Below are positions 7,745 through 17,897 of a DNA stretch of 64,000 nt, in pieces. The stretch spans positions 310,001 to 374,000 of the forward strand of contig NZ_CP008849.1 of assembly GCF_000730385.1 (NCBI RefSeq). The letters run 5' to 3'. Within the stretch, counting starts at the first letter, position 1. Every line of letters starts with the position of its first letter. Source of the DNA: Alteromonas australica (GTDB taxonomy: Bacteria; Pseudomonadota; Gammaproteobacteria; Enterobacterales; Alteromonadaceae). The position numbers were made by a program, and so were the translations under genes. The notes under the pieces are model-generated. The model ran no database searches and was not told the origin of the DNA. It saw only the letters and a program-made list of their open reading frames with translations.

Positions 7745-8638
7745 TTATTGATAGGAAAGCAGAGATGCAGCTTCTTGCATCACTTTTTCATTTCGCTTGT
7801 CGTACATGATGGTTGTACTGATATCCTCATGACCTGCCATTTGGCGCACAGTGTTTATATCTACATTTTGTTCAAGTAATCGTGTGATAAACGTTCGTCG
7901 AAGATCATGCGGCGAGACTCCGTCTACGCCAATTGATGCTAGCGACTTTTTAGTGAGTGAATAGATAGAGCACGATGACAACGCGGTGTTGTGTTTAATA
8001 TTTCCACCTTTTGCAACACGAACAAACAAGTGGCCGTTGCTTTTACTTCGAAGTGCTAGCCATTGATTCAGCGCAAGTTGCGTCCATGCTGGCAGATGAA
8101 CAGTTCGGCTCTTGTTACCTTTTCCTTTTTTGACGACCAGAGCAGTACCTTCGATAAAGTCTTCTACCAAGAGTGCTACTAGTTCACTTCGTCGTAACCC
8201 TGTGCCTAAAAGTGTTGAGATTAACGCGTAGTTTCGAATGCCAAGAACAGATTTATCGCGTTGTAACTTTATCAGCAGCTTATTGACCTGCTCAGTTGAG
8301 AGAGGCTTTCCATCATGTTTGCCATGATTCACTTTGCTGATAGCCCGAAGTTGAATCGACTGCATTTCTGGAACGAGCCCAGAGAGTACAGCTATTTTTA
8401 CGATACTTCTGATCGCTATCATTGCTCTGTTGATAGATCTAGCTGACCAACCCTGAGTAATAAGCTTCGTTTTAATATAGGTAGCTTGTTGAAAATCGAT
8501 TAGATGATATTTATCTTCTCGCTCTTCATCAGTCCAACCCATCATGTCTGCGATGCTATTTAGTTGTGAAGCAATTGAGCGCTGACTATTAGGCGCAAGT
8601 CGACCTAAATACAGCGCATAGGGGCAAGCTGCATTCAT
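7745..8638 (-). CDS. Tyrosine recombinase/integrase
   Basis: A 297-aa protein of XerC/XerD size. Residues 1-95 form an N-terminal SAM-like core-binding domain. The catalytic domain carries GLRRSELVAL (first Arg, near residue 147), the HDLRR box (His and second Arg near 244), GHEDISTT (near 269) and the nucleophile Tyr of MYDKR (near 278), so all main catalytic residues are present. It is the first gene of a leftward trio with the tandem AAA+ ATPase and the basic protein, and is the most likely integrase of an element spanning roughly 5.2-13.2 kb. No attachment site pair could be identified by eye. Confidence 0.92.
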   Translation of the reverse strand: MNAACPYALYLGRLAPNSQRSIASQLNSIADMMGWTDEEREDKYHLIDFQQATYIKTKLITQGWSARSINRAMIAIRSIVKIAVLSGLVPEMQSIQLRAISKVNHGKHDGKPLSTEQVNKLLIKLQRDKSVLGIRNYALISTLLGTGLRRSELVALLVEDFIEGTALVVKKGKGNKSRTVHLPAWTQLALNQWLALRSKSNGHLFVRVAKGGNIKHNTALSSCSIYSLTKKSLASIGVDGVSPHDLRRTFITRLLEQNVDINTVRQMAGHEDISTTIMYDKRNEKVMQEAASLLSYQ

Positions 8639-8759
8639 AAAATGCTCCGAAGTTGTAGTTAAAAGTATTGAATTTGAATGGAAGTGCTTAGAAAGCGAAG
8701 AAGATAATATCAGGCGATATTAGTTATTTGTATGGCTGTTTTGTCCCAGTAAAAAATAG

Positions 8760-9392
8760 TTATTTTGTTGATTTCCCCCAGCGCTTAGTGAGATCTATTT
8801 TGTTGAACCGCTCATTGAGACGGATGTGTACCATCTTTGCGTCTTCAGACAATAAAACTTCCTGATATCTATATGCAAACCCTATCCTATTTACAGCAAG
8901 GTTCTCTTCACATAATTCTGTACAAGTTATGTAGAAGAAACTGTGTAGTCTATTGAGCAAACTAATAAGATGTGATGTATCTATGTCCAGCCGACATTTA
9001 TTAGCAATGTCTAACAGACTTTGCTTTTCCAAAAAGTCATATCCAAACTCACAGTTGCGAGTGCCGTGAAAGTAGAGCACCCCATTTTCTCCAATTTGTG
9101 ACATATGGAAGTCAGACATTGGTATGAGAAGAAAGCTTTGGCTTCCTAAGTTGTGCTCAAGTAAATCAAACAGTAAAAAGCCGAGCCGAATATCGTCAGC
9201 ATCAAGTCTCGGATTTCTGACTAAATTTTTTAAGTAAAGGTCGAAAGCTTGCTGCGGGGATTTCATTCTACTTAGTTCAATATTTACATCGCCACTACGA
9301 CCAAGCCCTGTCGCTTGTTCTAACGCCTCACGTTTAGCGTTGTCTGGCACCAGTCTGATTCGGCTTTCTTCCGTTCCTAATTTCATAATCAT
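8760..9392 (-). CDS. Hypothetical protein, integrase-associated
   Basis: A 210-aa soluble protein I do not recognise. ATG at 9392 has GGAG five bases upstream; a second in-frame ATG at 9386 is possible. No signal peptide or membrane segment is visible. The N-terminus is charged (IRLVPDNAKREALEQATGL); the C-terminal half has a Cys pair in FFYITCTELCEENL. It is separated from the integrase gene by 121 bases and shares its direction, and it diverges from the DUF3987 gene. Element-borne regulator is one possibility, but no helix-turn-helix could be assigned. Confidence 0.6.
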   Translation of the reverse strand: MIMKLGTEESRIRLVPDNAKREALEQATGLGRSGDVNIELSRMKSPQQAFDLYLKNLVRNPRLDADDIRLGFLLFDLLEHNLGSQSFLLIPMSDFHMSQIGENGVLYFHGTRNCEFGYDFLEKQSLLDIANKCRLDIDTSHLISLLNRLHSFFYITCTELCEENLAVNRIGFAYRYQEVLLSEDAKMVHIRLNERFNKIDLTKRWGKSTK

Positions 9393-9711
9393 TTAACTCC
9401 GAACTATTGGAAAGTTTTTTATTTTAGCTTTCTCAGCCTATCAGTTTTTTTTGTCAATAAGAACAATAGCTTAAATAGATAAATTTTCCCTAGCATAAAG
9501 ATTGACTAGCACACTCTTAAACGTGTCAGAAGAAAATAGAAAAAAGGCACGGCCTATTGTTTTTAAATGGTTGATATTAAGTAAATTTTTTTACTTTTTT
9601 GTTGGCTGTTTAATAGGCTTTTTTCACTGAGGACAACACTGCTACACATCCGGAAAATAGGTTTTGATTTAACACATCGAATGGTCATTAAAGTAATTTT
9701 TTGGAGCAAAA
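9393..9711. promoter_or_regulatory. AT-rich divergent intergenic region
   Basis: This 319-base gap separates divergent genes and should hold promoters for both. It is very AT-rich. A palindrome at 9579-9596 (AAGTAAA, four T, TTTACTT) could be an operator or a weak bidirectional terminator. TTGGAGC just before 9712 is the ribosome site for the DUF3987 gene. Confidence 0.45.
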
Positions 9712-11820
9712 ATGATGAAGAAAGTAACAAATATTTCTACGTTAAAAAGAATGGGGTTTAAGGGCATCAAAGACCTTTACGAGCTAATTGAAATAACTGA
9801 AATGGATTCAGCAGAATTAATTTACTGCGCGCCTGATGGAAGTACTAGAAATGTCAGGCAAAAGCTAAGAGTAGCTGAGGGCTTAAAATGGTTAAAAGAT
9901 GAAAATAATGAAGGGAGAAAAGCCTTTGTTAAAAACAATAAGTGGCTGGAACGAAGAAGAGTCATAGGGATTCAAGGCTCATTCAATCTCGATAACATTG
10001 AAGAAATACAATTTTTGAGAAAAGTGTCTCATGCCTCTGTCATCAAAAAAGTTGGGTTAACGAAGTACAGCGTTATTTGGTTCGTCTTTTACGAAGATGA
10101 GGAGCAGCATGAAAAGTTAACCAATGCCTTAAAAGCAGAAAATGAAGGCTGTAAATGTGCGAAGGTTATAACCTATTTTCCGATTCAACTTTCGGGCGCG
10201 AAGAACTGGGATAGAGGCGAATTTGCGTATGAGAAATGGTATAAGTATCAGCCCCTCACGCTAGTAGAATTCGTTCTTAAGAACAATTTAAACGTGTGGG
10301 TGCCGCCAGCTGAATTAAACCTATATGAGGGTAGTAGCGAGGCATTGCCTATTGATGTATTACCTAAATTAATGCAAGAGACTGTAAAAAACTTTAGCAA
10401 AGCCTATTGTTGCCCCCCTGAGTTTGCTTTCGTTCCACTTGTAACGATGATTGGTTCAGTCATCGGTCATAAAATTCACGTTAAACCAAGAAAAAATAGT
10501 GACTTGGTGATTGCGCCAAATTTCTGGGCTATATCGATAGGAGACTCAGGAGCTGGTAAATTTCCTGTTCATTTGCGGATGCGGGAATTTTTTGGCCCAC
10601 TCAATGATAAAGCTTCGATGGACTACGATGATGCCAATAAGCGGTATGGAGCGCAGCAAAAAATAGAGAAAATACGTGAAAGGATAAATTCAGAGCATAT
10701 CAAACAGCGCATTATTGCTATCGATAAAATCTTAGACCCTATAGAAAAAAGAAAGATGGAGGAATTACTAGCATCTGAAGTAACTGAAAACTCAAGACAG
10801 CCTCAAAAACCGTCGTTAGTACGTTATACAACCAACAAGGCAACATATGCCGACTTGCAACGCACACTAGGTGAAAATCACAATGGGATTTTGATGGACC
10901 TAGAGGATCTAAAAGGATTTATTCATCAGCTTCGAGGCTCCAAGGGATTTGAATATCGTTCATTCCTATTGGAGTGTAATTCGGGGTTTGGTCAGCATGA
11001 TATTGATAGGTTAAACACGGGCACTACGTATGCCAGTAACATGCTCTTGTCGATTTTTGCAACCACCAAACCATCTGTTGTTTATCCACATATTCGAAAT
11101 ACTTTAAAGGGAAGTGAGGAAAATGATGGACTGTGGCAGCGCTTTAACATTCTTGTTCATCCGAAAAATACTGACACAGTTTCATCTGCTTCTGGAGAAG
11201 TGGAAGTATCATTAATTTCGAAAGTACAGAGTCTCTTTTGTTCAATCAATCAATGCGATTTCGGCTTCCAGCCAAATCTTGGCCTGAAAGAACGCAGCGT
11301 TTGCTTGTCAGAGCAAGCATTGGGTGTTTATAAACAGTGGTACAGAGAGATTACTTCCTTTAAAAGTAAGAAAGACGTCAATGATGTGTACCAAAACTAC
11401 CTATTAAAATATAAAACGCTAGTGCCTAAACTTGCACTGCTTTTTGAAGTGGTTGAAAGTTTTGACGATGCGAATCAAGTTATCGGCCCTATAAAAAGCG
11501 TTTCCGAAACCTCAGCTAAAAAAGCCGTCAGAATTGCAAAATTTTTGGAATCTCATGCTCGCCACGTTTTTGACGTTAGAACAAATGTTGATACTGCTAA
11601 TGCGATACTGATTTTAAAACGGATAGATCGACTCCCGCCCAAATTCTCGGCTCGTGACATAGCGCAAAAGAATTGGAGCGGGCTAAACACAAACACCGAT
11701 GAAGTGAACCGAGCTATTATGGTTTTAGAGTCTGTGTTAGTGGTTCGAAAGGCTACAAATTGTAGACAGAAACCATTGTGGGAAGTGAATCCTTATATCA
11801 CTGAAGCTGGTGCTCAATGA
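9712..11820 (+). CDS. DUF3987-domain helicase/primase-like protein
   Basis: A 702-aa soluble protein. Residues about 205-600 match the DUF3987 family: SIGDSGAGKF (P-loop-like, near residue 280), NKATYADLQRTLGENHNGIL with the acidic MDLEDLKGF, then FATTKPSVVYPHI and GLWQRFNILVHP. The P-loop ends in Phe where Ser/Thr is usual. The N-terminal 200 residues are lysine-rich and may bind DNA. DUF3987 proteins occur in phages, plasmids and integrated elements, often with primase domains; replication is the likely role. The gene is followed after 168 bases by a Rep-like gene in the same direction. Confidence 0.75.
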   Translation: MMKKVTNISTLKRMGFKGIKDLYELIEITEMDSAELIYCAPDGSTRNVRQKLRVAEGLKWLKDENNEGRKAFVKNNKWLERRRVIGIQGSFNLDNIEEIQFLRKVSHASVIKKVGLTKYSVIWFVFYEDEEQHEKLTNALKAENEGCKCAKVITYFPIQLSGAKNWDRGEFAYEKWYKYQPLTLVEFVLKNNLNVWVPPAELNLYEGSSEALPIDVLPKLMQETVKNFSKAYCCPPEFAFVPLVTMIGSVIGHKIHVKPRKNSDLVIAPNFWAISIGDSGAGKFPVHLRMREFFGPLNDKASMDYDDANKRYGAQQKIEKIRERINSEHIKQRIIAIDKILDPIEKRKMEELLASEVTENSRQPQKPSLVRYTTNKATYADLQRTLGENHNGILMDLEDLKGFIHQLRGSKGFEYRSFLLECNSGFGQHDIDRLNTGTTYASNMLLSIFATTKPSVVYPHIRNTLKGSEENDGLWQRFNILVHPKNTDTVSSASGEVEVSLISKVQSLFCSINQCDFGFQPNLGLKERSVCLSEQALGVYKQWYREITSFKSKKDVNDVYQNYLLKYKTLVPKLALLFEVVESFDDANQVIGPIKSVSETSAKKAVRIAKFLESHARHVFDVRTNVDTANAILILKRIDRLPPKFSARDIAQKNWSGLNTNTDEVNRAIMVLESVLVVRKATNCRQKPLWEVNPYITEAGAQ

Positions 11821-11844
11821 TATAAACCTTAGTAGTTGTTTGAG

Positions 11845-11871
11845 GTGCATTTTTAGTTCAACAAAATGCAC
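11845..11871. other. Stem-loop between DUF3987 and Rep-like genes
   Basis: GTGCATTTT (11845-11853) pairs perfectly with AAAATGCAC (11863-11871) around a 9-base loop. No U-tract follows. A 9-bp direct repeat, CTATTAATA, follows at 11924-11932 and 11937-11945, just before the Rep-like gene. The set could be a control hairpin or part of a replication origin. Confidence 0.45.
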
Positions 11872-11988
11872 ACTCAACACCTTCATTTTTAGTTGTTAAT
11901 CTCTGTAATACCACTGTAACTATCTATTAATACACACTATTAATATACGGTATAGGCAGACACTTCTACGTATTAAAAGAGTGTTTTT

Positions 11989-13209
11989 ATGGCAGATCGC
12001 AAAAATACACAGTCATGGATTCGTAGCACTTTTGATAAGTCTCGCTATGAACTTATTAACGACAAATACAATTCGCAGCTGTTGGCACTGCTTGATTTGG
12101 ATAATACTGAACCAAGTTTTAAGCAAATTAATAACGTTACAGCAAAGCTTCAAGACAAAACATTATGCCGATACCAGGCCATGTTACTGCAAATATATTG
12201 TAATGAACCGCAGCGATATTTGAGATTAGATTGCGACCAAATCACACTGACAGTGAGGTGTTCAATAAAGGATATCGATTCACTGCTCAAACCTATTGGT
12301 GCAAAAAATAGGCCTCGCATTTATAAAGCAGGGACAGCGGCAAAGCCAGCAGACTTCACAGTTTTTCCTACCTCAACCTACGAACTCAATGGTGGAGGCT
12401 CTAGGCCTATTTACGGCAAACCATTTTATTCACACGGATTCGAGTTTCGGTTCTACGGTGATAATTATAAGTCCCTATTCTTATATTTAGAAGGGAACGA
12501 AAAAGAGTCCGGTAAGTATTCTCTACGAATATCGTTTAATCCAAACAAGCTAACACGGGATGAAATAAAGCAGGCTCTAATACATATTCAAAAACGTATT
12601 GGCGGTGAATACCGATATACGCAATTGTTCAGTAAGGCAAAGGTGACAAGAATCGACTTCGGCATTCTATTACCTGGTGTTTCATCAGCGTTTGTACAAG
12701 CGTTCAGAGACAACACTAAATCTTTAAAGTCGCATTGTATACCGCTCAATGGACAACAAGTTGTAGAAACTACTTATCTAGGCAGCAAGTCTAACGCAAG
12801 TCACTGCATCGTGTATGAAAAACTACTGAAGGAAAGTAGGGGATATACAGAAGTTAGGCATCTGTTGGATCAGTTGGCTATCACTACGCGAATTGAGTTT
12901 AGCCACATACCTAACCGTGAAAAACATAGTTCTGAATTATGGAGTTTGTCTACGTTTCCGTCAAGACTTAAACAGATCAGGGTCATATCACCCAAATATT
13001 TTCACCTTCTTAGCGATGGCATGTTGAAAGCAATGCTTACCGACAAGCGACAGGAAAGTGTAAAAAAAATGAGGAAATGCATTCGTAGCAAGCTAATAAA
13101 AAACAGAAAAAGATTGAGAGTGCATAAAATTGGTCAGGGGTGGTTGAAAGAAGAACAAAAAGTAGTAGCGAGTTCCTTGATAAATTTAATAATAAACCCA
13201 AATAGCTGA
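11989..13209 (+). CDS. Rep-like replication initiation protein
   Basis: A 406-aa basic soluble protein. The middle and C-terminal parts carry motifs that fit the phage/plasmid replication-initiation family PF02486 (Rep_trans-like): VTRIDFGILLPGV near residue 220, TYLGSKSNASHCIVYEKLL near 263 and TRIEFSHIPN near 300. The family nicks origin DNA through a tyrosine; the Tyr of VYEKLL is a candidate. The C-terminus is lysine/arginine-rich. It lies downstream of the DUF3987 gene and could replicate the element in circular form. Confidence in the family is moderate because it was matched by eye. Confidence 0.55.
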   Translation: MADRKNTQSWIRSTFDKSRYELINDKYNSQLLALLDLDNTEPSFKQINNVTAKLQDKTLCRYQAMLLQIYCNEPQRYLRLDCDQITLTVRCSIKDIDSLLKPIGAKNRPRIYKAGTAAKPADFTVFPTSTYELNGGGSRPIYGKPFYSHGFEFRFYGDNYKSLFLYLEGNEKESGKYSLRISFNPNKLTRDEIKQALIHIQKRIGGEYRYTQLFSKAKVTRIDFGILLPGVSSAFVQAFRDNTKSLKSHCIPLNGQQVVETTYLGSKSNASHCIVYEKLLKESRGYTEVRHLLDQLAITTRIEFSHIPNREKHSSELWSLSTFPSRLKQIRVISPKYFHLLSDGMLKAMLTDKRQESVKKMRKCIRSKLIKNRKRLRVHKIGQGWLKEEQKVVASSLINLIINPNS

Positions 13210-14173
13210 ACTCTAATTTCCGAAGACTTACTTTTGATTTAACTTTTAAACACTAATTTATCAATAACGAATACGCACTTGTAACTGACCAGTAACCTAC
13301 TGAGAAATAGCATGAAAATCCAATGGTTTGTTGGTAACAATTATTGTTAGTTGTTATGCAGAAGTGCTTATTTAGAATATTGGCTTTGTATTTCAAAGCA
13401 TCGCTGTTTTTTACTTGTGTCAATGAATCAGTCGACAGTTCATATTGATTTAGACACAGAACAATTTGAAATTTTTGTTAGTAATTCGTTAGGTAAAGTA
13501 TTTGGCTAAGTAAAAATTTCGTGAAAGTGTATGGGGCTTCGCAGTTACAGAAATTATGCGAGTCTTGGCTTGTGCATCAGGGATCTATTTCATAGAGGAG
13601 GATTACGACCTGTGGCCTATGGTATGCGGATAGTTCATTAGATCTCTCTGGAAGAGTGATTATCGTGGACGACGGCGTTCTCATGGTACCTGCTCCATAT
13701 GAATCTCCTTTAGCCGTTTTTCTTCTTACAAAAGGGAGCGTGAGCGTTGCAGAGATACTGAAGGAATAATCTAACGCTTTGTATGTTCCTAGATCTTACC
13801 GAGGAGCAATCAACCTTTTTACTACGGCTATACATGTTAATAGTCTCAGACGAATGTTGGCTATTAAGAGCGGCTAGGATGATAATTGCCAACTTCCTGC
13901 CATAGTTGGAGGAAAAGAATTGCAACTATGGCGCAGTAGCAGAAATTTATCTAAGCCACAGATGGACGAAATAATACTTCCAGATGAAAGAGTGATATAG
14001 AAATGATGATCACGTATCTGCCTTTTAACTTTGAATCATTCAGGCAAATTAAGTTTTAAATGATAGTTTATGCACATTCAAATAATATCACTACTTGTGC
14101 TTTTTTAAGTCAAACTGTTCCCCAAGAATTGTTAGTGAAACATCCAGCCAAATTAAAAGTAAGAACAGAATCT
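13210..14173. other. Decayed region without an intact gene
   Basis: No frame here looks like an intact gene; short frames are broken by many stops. A run near 13655-13770 reads a plausible peptide (SGRVIIVDDGVLMVPAPYES) but stops soon after, so it is probably part of a decayed gene I cannot name. A perfect 15-bp palindrome (TAACAAT-T-ATTGTTA) lies at 13335-13349, shortly after the Rep-like gene, close to GTTATGC at 13353-13359. Confidence 0.45.
13335..13349. repeat. 15-bp palindrome downstream of Rep-like gene
   Basis: TAACAAT and ATTGTTA flank a single T. Its position at the far end of the candidate mobile element makes it a possible recombination or protein-binding site. No second copy was seen near the integrase. 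Confidence 0.35.
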
Positions 14174-15278
14174 ATGCCGTCAGAATCTATATTTAAAAAT
14201 GGATGGTCCGCCGCATCTGAAAAAATACTAATTGTCGGAGGCTATGGCTAAGTAGGCCGCTTAATTGCTAAAAGCTAGCACTGCATTTTCCTGATCGTCT
14301 GGTTATTGCTGGACGAAAACTTGAAAAAGCCAGATTGGCTACGAGTGAAGTTGGGGCGCGCTCGGGCGAAGTATGGATATATTTGGTAATGATGCGGAGA
14401 CATCATTGGAGAATATCTCTATTGTTGTTGTCTGTATCGATCAGGTTGATACTAGTTTTGTGAAACTGTGTCTTTCCCGAGGTATCGACTATGTAGATAT
14501 TAGTTCTGACTTTAAGTTTATCTGCCAGGTAGAGTTATTAGATGGGCTTGCAAAACTTAACAACGCTGCGGTTGTACTTAGTGTTGTGCTTGCACTTGGG
14601 CTTACAAATTTTCTTGTTTCTCAAGCTAAGAAATTGATGGAAAATCTACGTCAGATAGATGTTCTCTTGGAGTTCGGTCTCTGTGACCACCATGGAAAGG
14701 CTGCTCTAGAATGGATGTATAACAATTTAGACGCAGCCTACAAGATAATGGTTAATTGACGTAGCCGATTGGTAAAAAGCTTCAGTGACAGCACTAATAT
14801 CGGGTCACCTAGCTGCGATAGTAAACACCCTGCTAATCGGTTTGATTTTTCTGAACAACATTTTATTGGGCAAACTCTTGACACTCCAACAGTATCAACT
14901 TGGGTTCGTTTTGATAGCAGTTTAGTGACATAGTTGTTAGCTGCTTTTTCCAGGATAGATCTTGGTAGACTCCTGTGCAATCCGTTTTTTCGAAAAATAG
15001 CATTTTGGCTTTTTATAAACATACACAATGGCACTGATATTTGTGGCGTCACCGTCCGAGCGTGTGGGAAAATTTCAAACGATGCGAATGAAATAGTCCT
15101 AAGTGTGATTGGCCACAATGAGTCAATGATGACGACTATTATAGCAGCTGAAACAACACGACAGATGTGCGTTTTCCATCTGGCTCCAGGTGTTTTTCAC
15201 AGTGAGCAGGTTATCATTCTTTATCCAATAATTGAGGAACTGAAAAATGAGTTTCCCAATTTGGTAGTGAGGCTCTAG
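14174..15278 (+). pseudogene. Saccharopine dehydrogenase-like protein, broken
   Basis: Three frames together read one protein. EKILIVGGYG (Rossmann glycine loop) ends in a stop near 14249; the next frame continues with IFGNDAETSLENISIVVVCI and YVDISSDFKF to about 14757; later pieces read DTPTVSTWVRFDS and, from about 14937, LLAAFSRIDLGRLL through GTDICGVTVRACG, HNESMMT and LAPGVFHSEQV to the stop at 15278. The order fits an NAD(P)-binding saccharopine dehydrogenase-type oxidoreductase of about 360 residues with at least three stops or frameshifts. Several lesions argue against sequencing error. The intact gene's substrate cannot be told. Confidence 0.65.
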
Positions 15279-15507
15279 GCTTGGTTTTTTCCGAAGGTAT
15301 TAATCAACTTATTCCGAACTGTTAGATCAATTGTTGATACACACAAGTAAAGCCTATACCAGCAACTGTATTAAGATTAATGATGAAATGTCCAGTTTTA
15401 TGAAGCAGGTGTTGGAAAGTGCAAACATGACAAATGAGGGGAAGTGGCCGATACATCAGCTTCAGAAAGTGACCACCTGTTTAGAGTCCAGGACGAAGTT
15501 TGATTGA
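15279..15507. other. Decayed DNA before cusS
   Basis: A short readable peptide (KAYTSNCIKINDEMSSF, near 15343-15400) ends quickly and may be the scrap of another gene. I see no terminator hairpin for the leftward cusRS unit here. Confidence 0.3.
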
Positions 15508-16914
15508 TTATTTGTGGAATGAAACAACAAATACGGTTAAGTTGTCATCTGAGCTAACCGTTAGTTTAGCTCCGTTCATGTGAAGCAATGAACGAGCGAT
15601 AGTCAATCCTAAACCAACGCCTTGACCATGATTTTTTCGTGAAGGGTCTGCTCTAAAAAAGCGATCAAAAAGTCTCTGAAGATGGTCATCAGAGATTTTC
15701 GGGCCTGGATTTGAAACGGTAATTTTTGTATGTTCATCGTTGGTAGATACTGCTACCTTAACAATCGCGTTTTCGAAGGAATATCGAATTGCGTTTGATA
15801 ATAGATTACTCATAGCTTGTCGAAACATGGACCTATCGCAATCAATTGTGGCATCGGCCCCTCGGATGCGAATTTGAATTTGTCTTTCTTCTGCCAGTAG
15901 TTCAAAATACTCAACTAATTCTTGAAGCTCTGCCCGGCAATTTAGTCGCTCTAACTGTGGCTTGACGAGTCCATGTTCCGTTTTGGCTAGAAGTAACATG
16001 TCACTGACCATCTTGGTCATACGTTCGTATTCTTCCAAATTAGAATATAAAATTTCAACATATTCACTTTCAGTGCGCGGTTGATTCAGAATAACCTGCG
16101 TTTGAGTTGTCAGGTTTGTGACCGGTGTTCTCAATTCATGCGCAATGTCCGCAGAAAAATATGAAAGTTGCTCAAAGCCAGCTTCGAGTCGTTCAATCAT
16201 AGCATTAAACGACCCCACTAATCCTGCGAGCTCGACCGGTACCTCTAAAGGATTTAGTCGGATATCGAGCTTGTCAGCAGTAATAGAACCTATTTTTCTA
16301 CTCAGTTTTCGTAGCGGCGAGTGGCCTCGATACACAGCAAAACGTGCCACTATTATCGTGATCAAACCAGACACGAAAATAATGCCCCATAACGTCTTTT
16401 CAAAGTCTTCCATGTAATTCATATGAAATTCCATGTTGGAGGCTACCACAACACGGTATGTAGACTTATTCTGACCAGTGCTGACGGTCACGAGAGCTTC
16501 AGTTGCTCGCAACATATGGGATCCATCGAAAAAAAGTGTCAACATATCAGGCGTTATGAGATCGTTGTCAAACAATTGACCGGGGTATTTGTGCAAGTCA
16601 ACGCCTTTACTCGAAAATACGGATTCTCCATCTTCATTTTGCACAAGGTAATAGACTCCATGATGACCAGACACTGCTTCAACGAGGATACTCGAAGGTG
16701 CCACCTTTTCAGTGTATGCTTCGCTAAGCTTTCGTTTTACAGCATGGAATACCTCATTTAATTCATCAGCATCCTGTTCAGCAAAATGCGTTGCAATTGA
16801 TTGTTGAACGATTAAGCTGATTATTGTAAGGCACAAAAATACGGTAATGCCAACAAGTATAGTGACTCTAAACGCAAGAGAGTTTGGCCGTTTTAGTTTA
16901 TTCGTTACTATCAT
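15508..16914 (-). CDS. cusS: Heavy-metal sensor histidine kinase, CusS type
   Basis: A 468-aa inner-membrane kinase. One membrane segment lies at residues 17-38, a periplasmic sensor domain follows to about 172, and a second segment at about 175-192. A HAMP linker, a HisKA box ([15 protein letters not shown], phospho-His near 260), an N-box ([11 protein letters not shown]), and G-boxes ([15 protein letters not shown]) follow. Order and length match CusS/CopS, which senses periplasmic Cu(I)/Ag(I). Its start overlaps the end of the response regulator gene by 17 bases. It faces away from the cusCBA genes it probably controls. Confidence 0.9.
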   Translation of the reverse strand: MIVTNKLKRPNSLAFRVTILVGITVFLCLTIISLIVQQSIATHFAEQDADELNEVFHAVKRKLSEAYTEKVAPSSILVEAVSGHHGVYYLVQNEDGESVFSSKGVDLHKYPGQLFDNDLITPDMLTLFFDGSHMLRATEALVTVSTGQNKSTYRVVVASNMEFHMNYMEDFEKTLWGIIFVSGLITIIVARFAVYRGHSPLRKLSRKIGSITADKLDIRLNPLEVPVELAGLVGSFNAMIERLEAGFEQLSYFSADIAHELRTPVTNLTTQTQVILNQPRTESEYVEILYSNLEEYERMTKMVSDMLLLAKTEHGLVKPQLERLNCRAELQELVEYFELLAEERQIQIRIRGADATIDCDRSMFRQAMSNLLSNAIRYSFENAIVKVAVSTNDEHTKITVSNPGPKISDDHLQRLFDRFFRADPSRKNHGQGVGLGLTIARSLLHMNGAKLTVSSDDNLTVFVVSFHK

Positions 16915-17581
16915 CTACACTCATTTTATAGCCCATCCCCCTGACAGTTTGAATTAGCTTTACAGGAAAGTCATCATCAATTTTTGCACGCAATCTTCGG
17001 ATAGCGACATCAATGACATTCGTGTCACTGTCAAAATTCATGTCCCATACCTGAGAGGCGATCAAAGAACGGGGCAATACTTCACCTTGACGTCTGACCA
17101 TTAGTTCAAGCAATGTAAACTCTTTAGTCGTCAGATTGATTACTTTGCCACCGCGCTTCGCAACGCGAGAAGGGATATCAAGCTCCAAATCTGCAATGTG
17201 TAACGTGTTGTTAGGGACAGAAGTCCCTCTCCTGATCAAGGTGCGCACTCTTGCGAGGAGTTCCGCGAAAGCAAACGGTTTAACCAAATAATCGTCTGCG
17301 CCTAACTCAAGTCCTTTGACTCTGTCATTAACGTGATCGCGAGCGGTTAAAAAAAGAACGGGTGTAAATTTACCAGACTCTCTCAATGAAGACAGGATTT
17401 TCCAACCTTCTATGTCGGGCAGCATTACATCGAGTACGATTAATTCATAATCACCAATCATCGATTTGTGGTGACCATCCAGGCCAGTCCTTACTAATTC
17501 TACAACAAAGCCGGATTCAATTAGCCCTTGTTTGATGTAATCGCCCGTTTTTACTTCGTCTTCGACTACAAGTATTTTCAT
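16898..17581 (-). CDS. cusR: Heavy-metal response regulator, CusR type (OmpR family)
   Basis: A 227-aa response regulator. The receiver domain has VVEDEVKTG at the N-terminus, the phospho-acceptor Asp in IVLDVMLPD (near residue 51), and the conserved Lys in LVKPFAF (near 101). The C-terminal winged helix (about 128-225) carries [13 protein letters not shown] and TVRGMGYKM, typical of CusR/CopR/PcoR. It probably binds the ATTACA-N4-TGTAAT element at 17791 and the like element at 32636; this is inferred from the resemblance to cop-box operators. Confidence 0.92.
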   Translation of the reverse strand: MKILVVEDEVKTGDYIKQGLIESGFVVELVRTGLDGHHKSMIGDYELIVLDVMLPDIEGWKILSSLRESGKFTPVLFLTARDHVNDRVKGLELGADDYLVKPFAFAELLARVRTLIRRGTSVPNNTLHIADLELDIPSRVAKRGGKVINLTTKEFTLLELMVRRQGEVLPRSLIASQVWDMNFDSDTNVIDVAIRRLRAKIDDDFPVKLIQTVRGMGYKMSVDDSNE

Positions 17582-17897
17582 GGTGTGTGATTAACCTGCT
17601 GCATAGCTTTAATTCAATGGAGTAAGCCTGTTGAATACACCGCAATCGTAAAATGCTGTTAGTATACTAATAATAAAACGTATGCCAGCAACCAACAGAG
17701 TATTCAATATACTAATGAGCGCGCCACATCGTAGCTCGAAGTCGCAAATATTCAACTAAAAATACACTTTCGCTATCAATATCGCTCATGATTACAAAAT
17801 TGTAATGTCAAGGTAATCTGTCTGTCAGGGCCATTTGATATTCTCATTGCCGTAGCTAATCCGTGAAAACGCGTTTCATTAAAGGAGTCAGGTTTAA
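17582..17897. promoter_or_regulatory. Divergent cusRS / cus operon control region
   Basis: This 316-base gap separates cusR (leftward) from the rightward copper genes. It holds the CusR-like operator at 17791-17806. Downstream of it TGATATTCT at 17836-17844 gives a possible -10 (TATTCT) for the rightward genes, and AAAGGAG at 17881-17887 precedes the GTG start at 17898. Confidence 0.55.
17791..17806. promoter_or_regulatory. CusR/CopR-like operator (ATTACA-N4-TGTAAT)
   Basis: The site reads ATTACA-AAAT-TGTAAT, a perfect 6+6 inverted repeat like the cop box bound by CopR-type regulators. It lies 92 bp before the first rightward copper gene and 210 bp before cusR. A second site of the same form is at 32636-32651. 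Confidence 0.6.
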
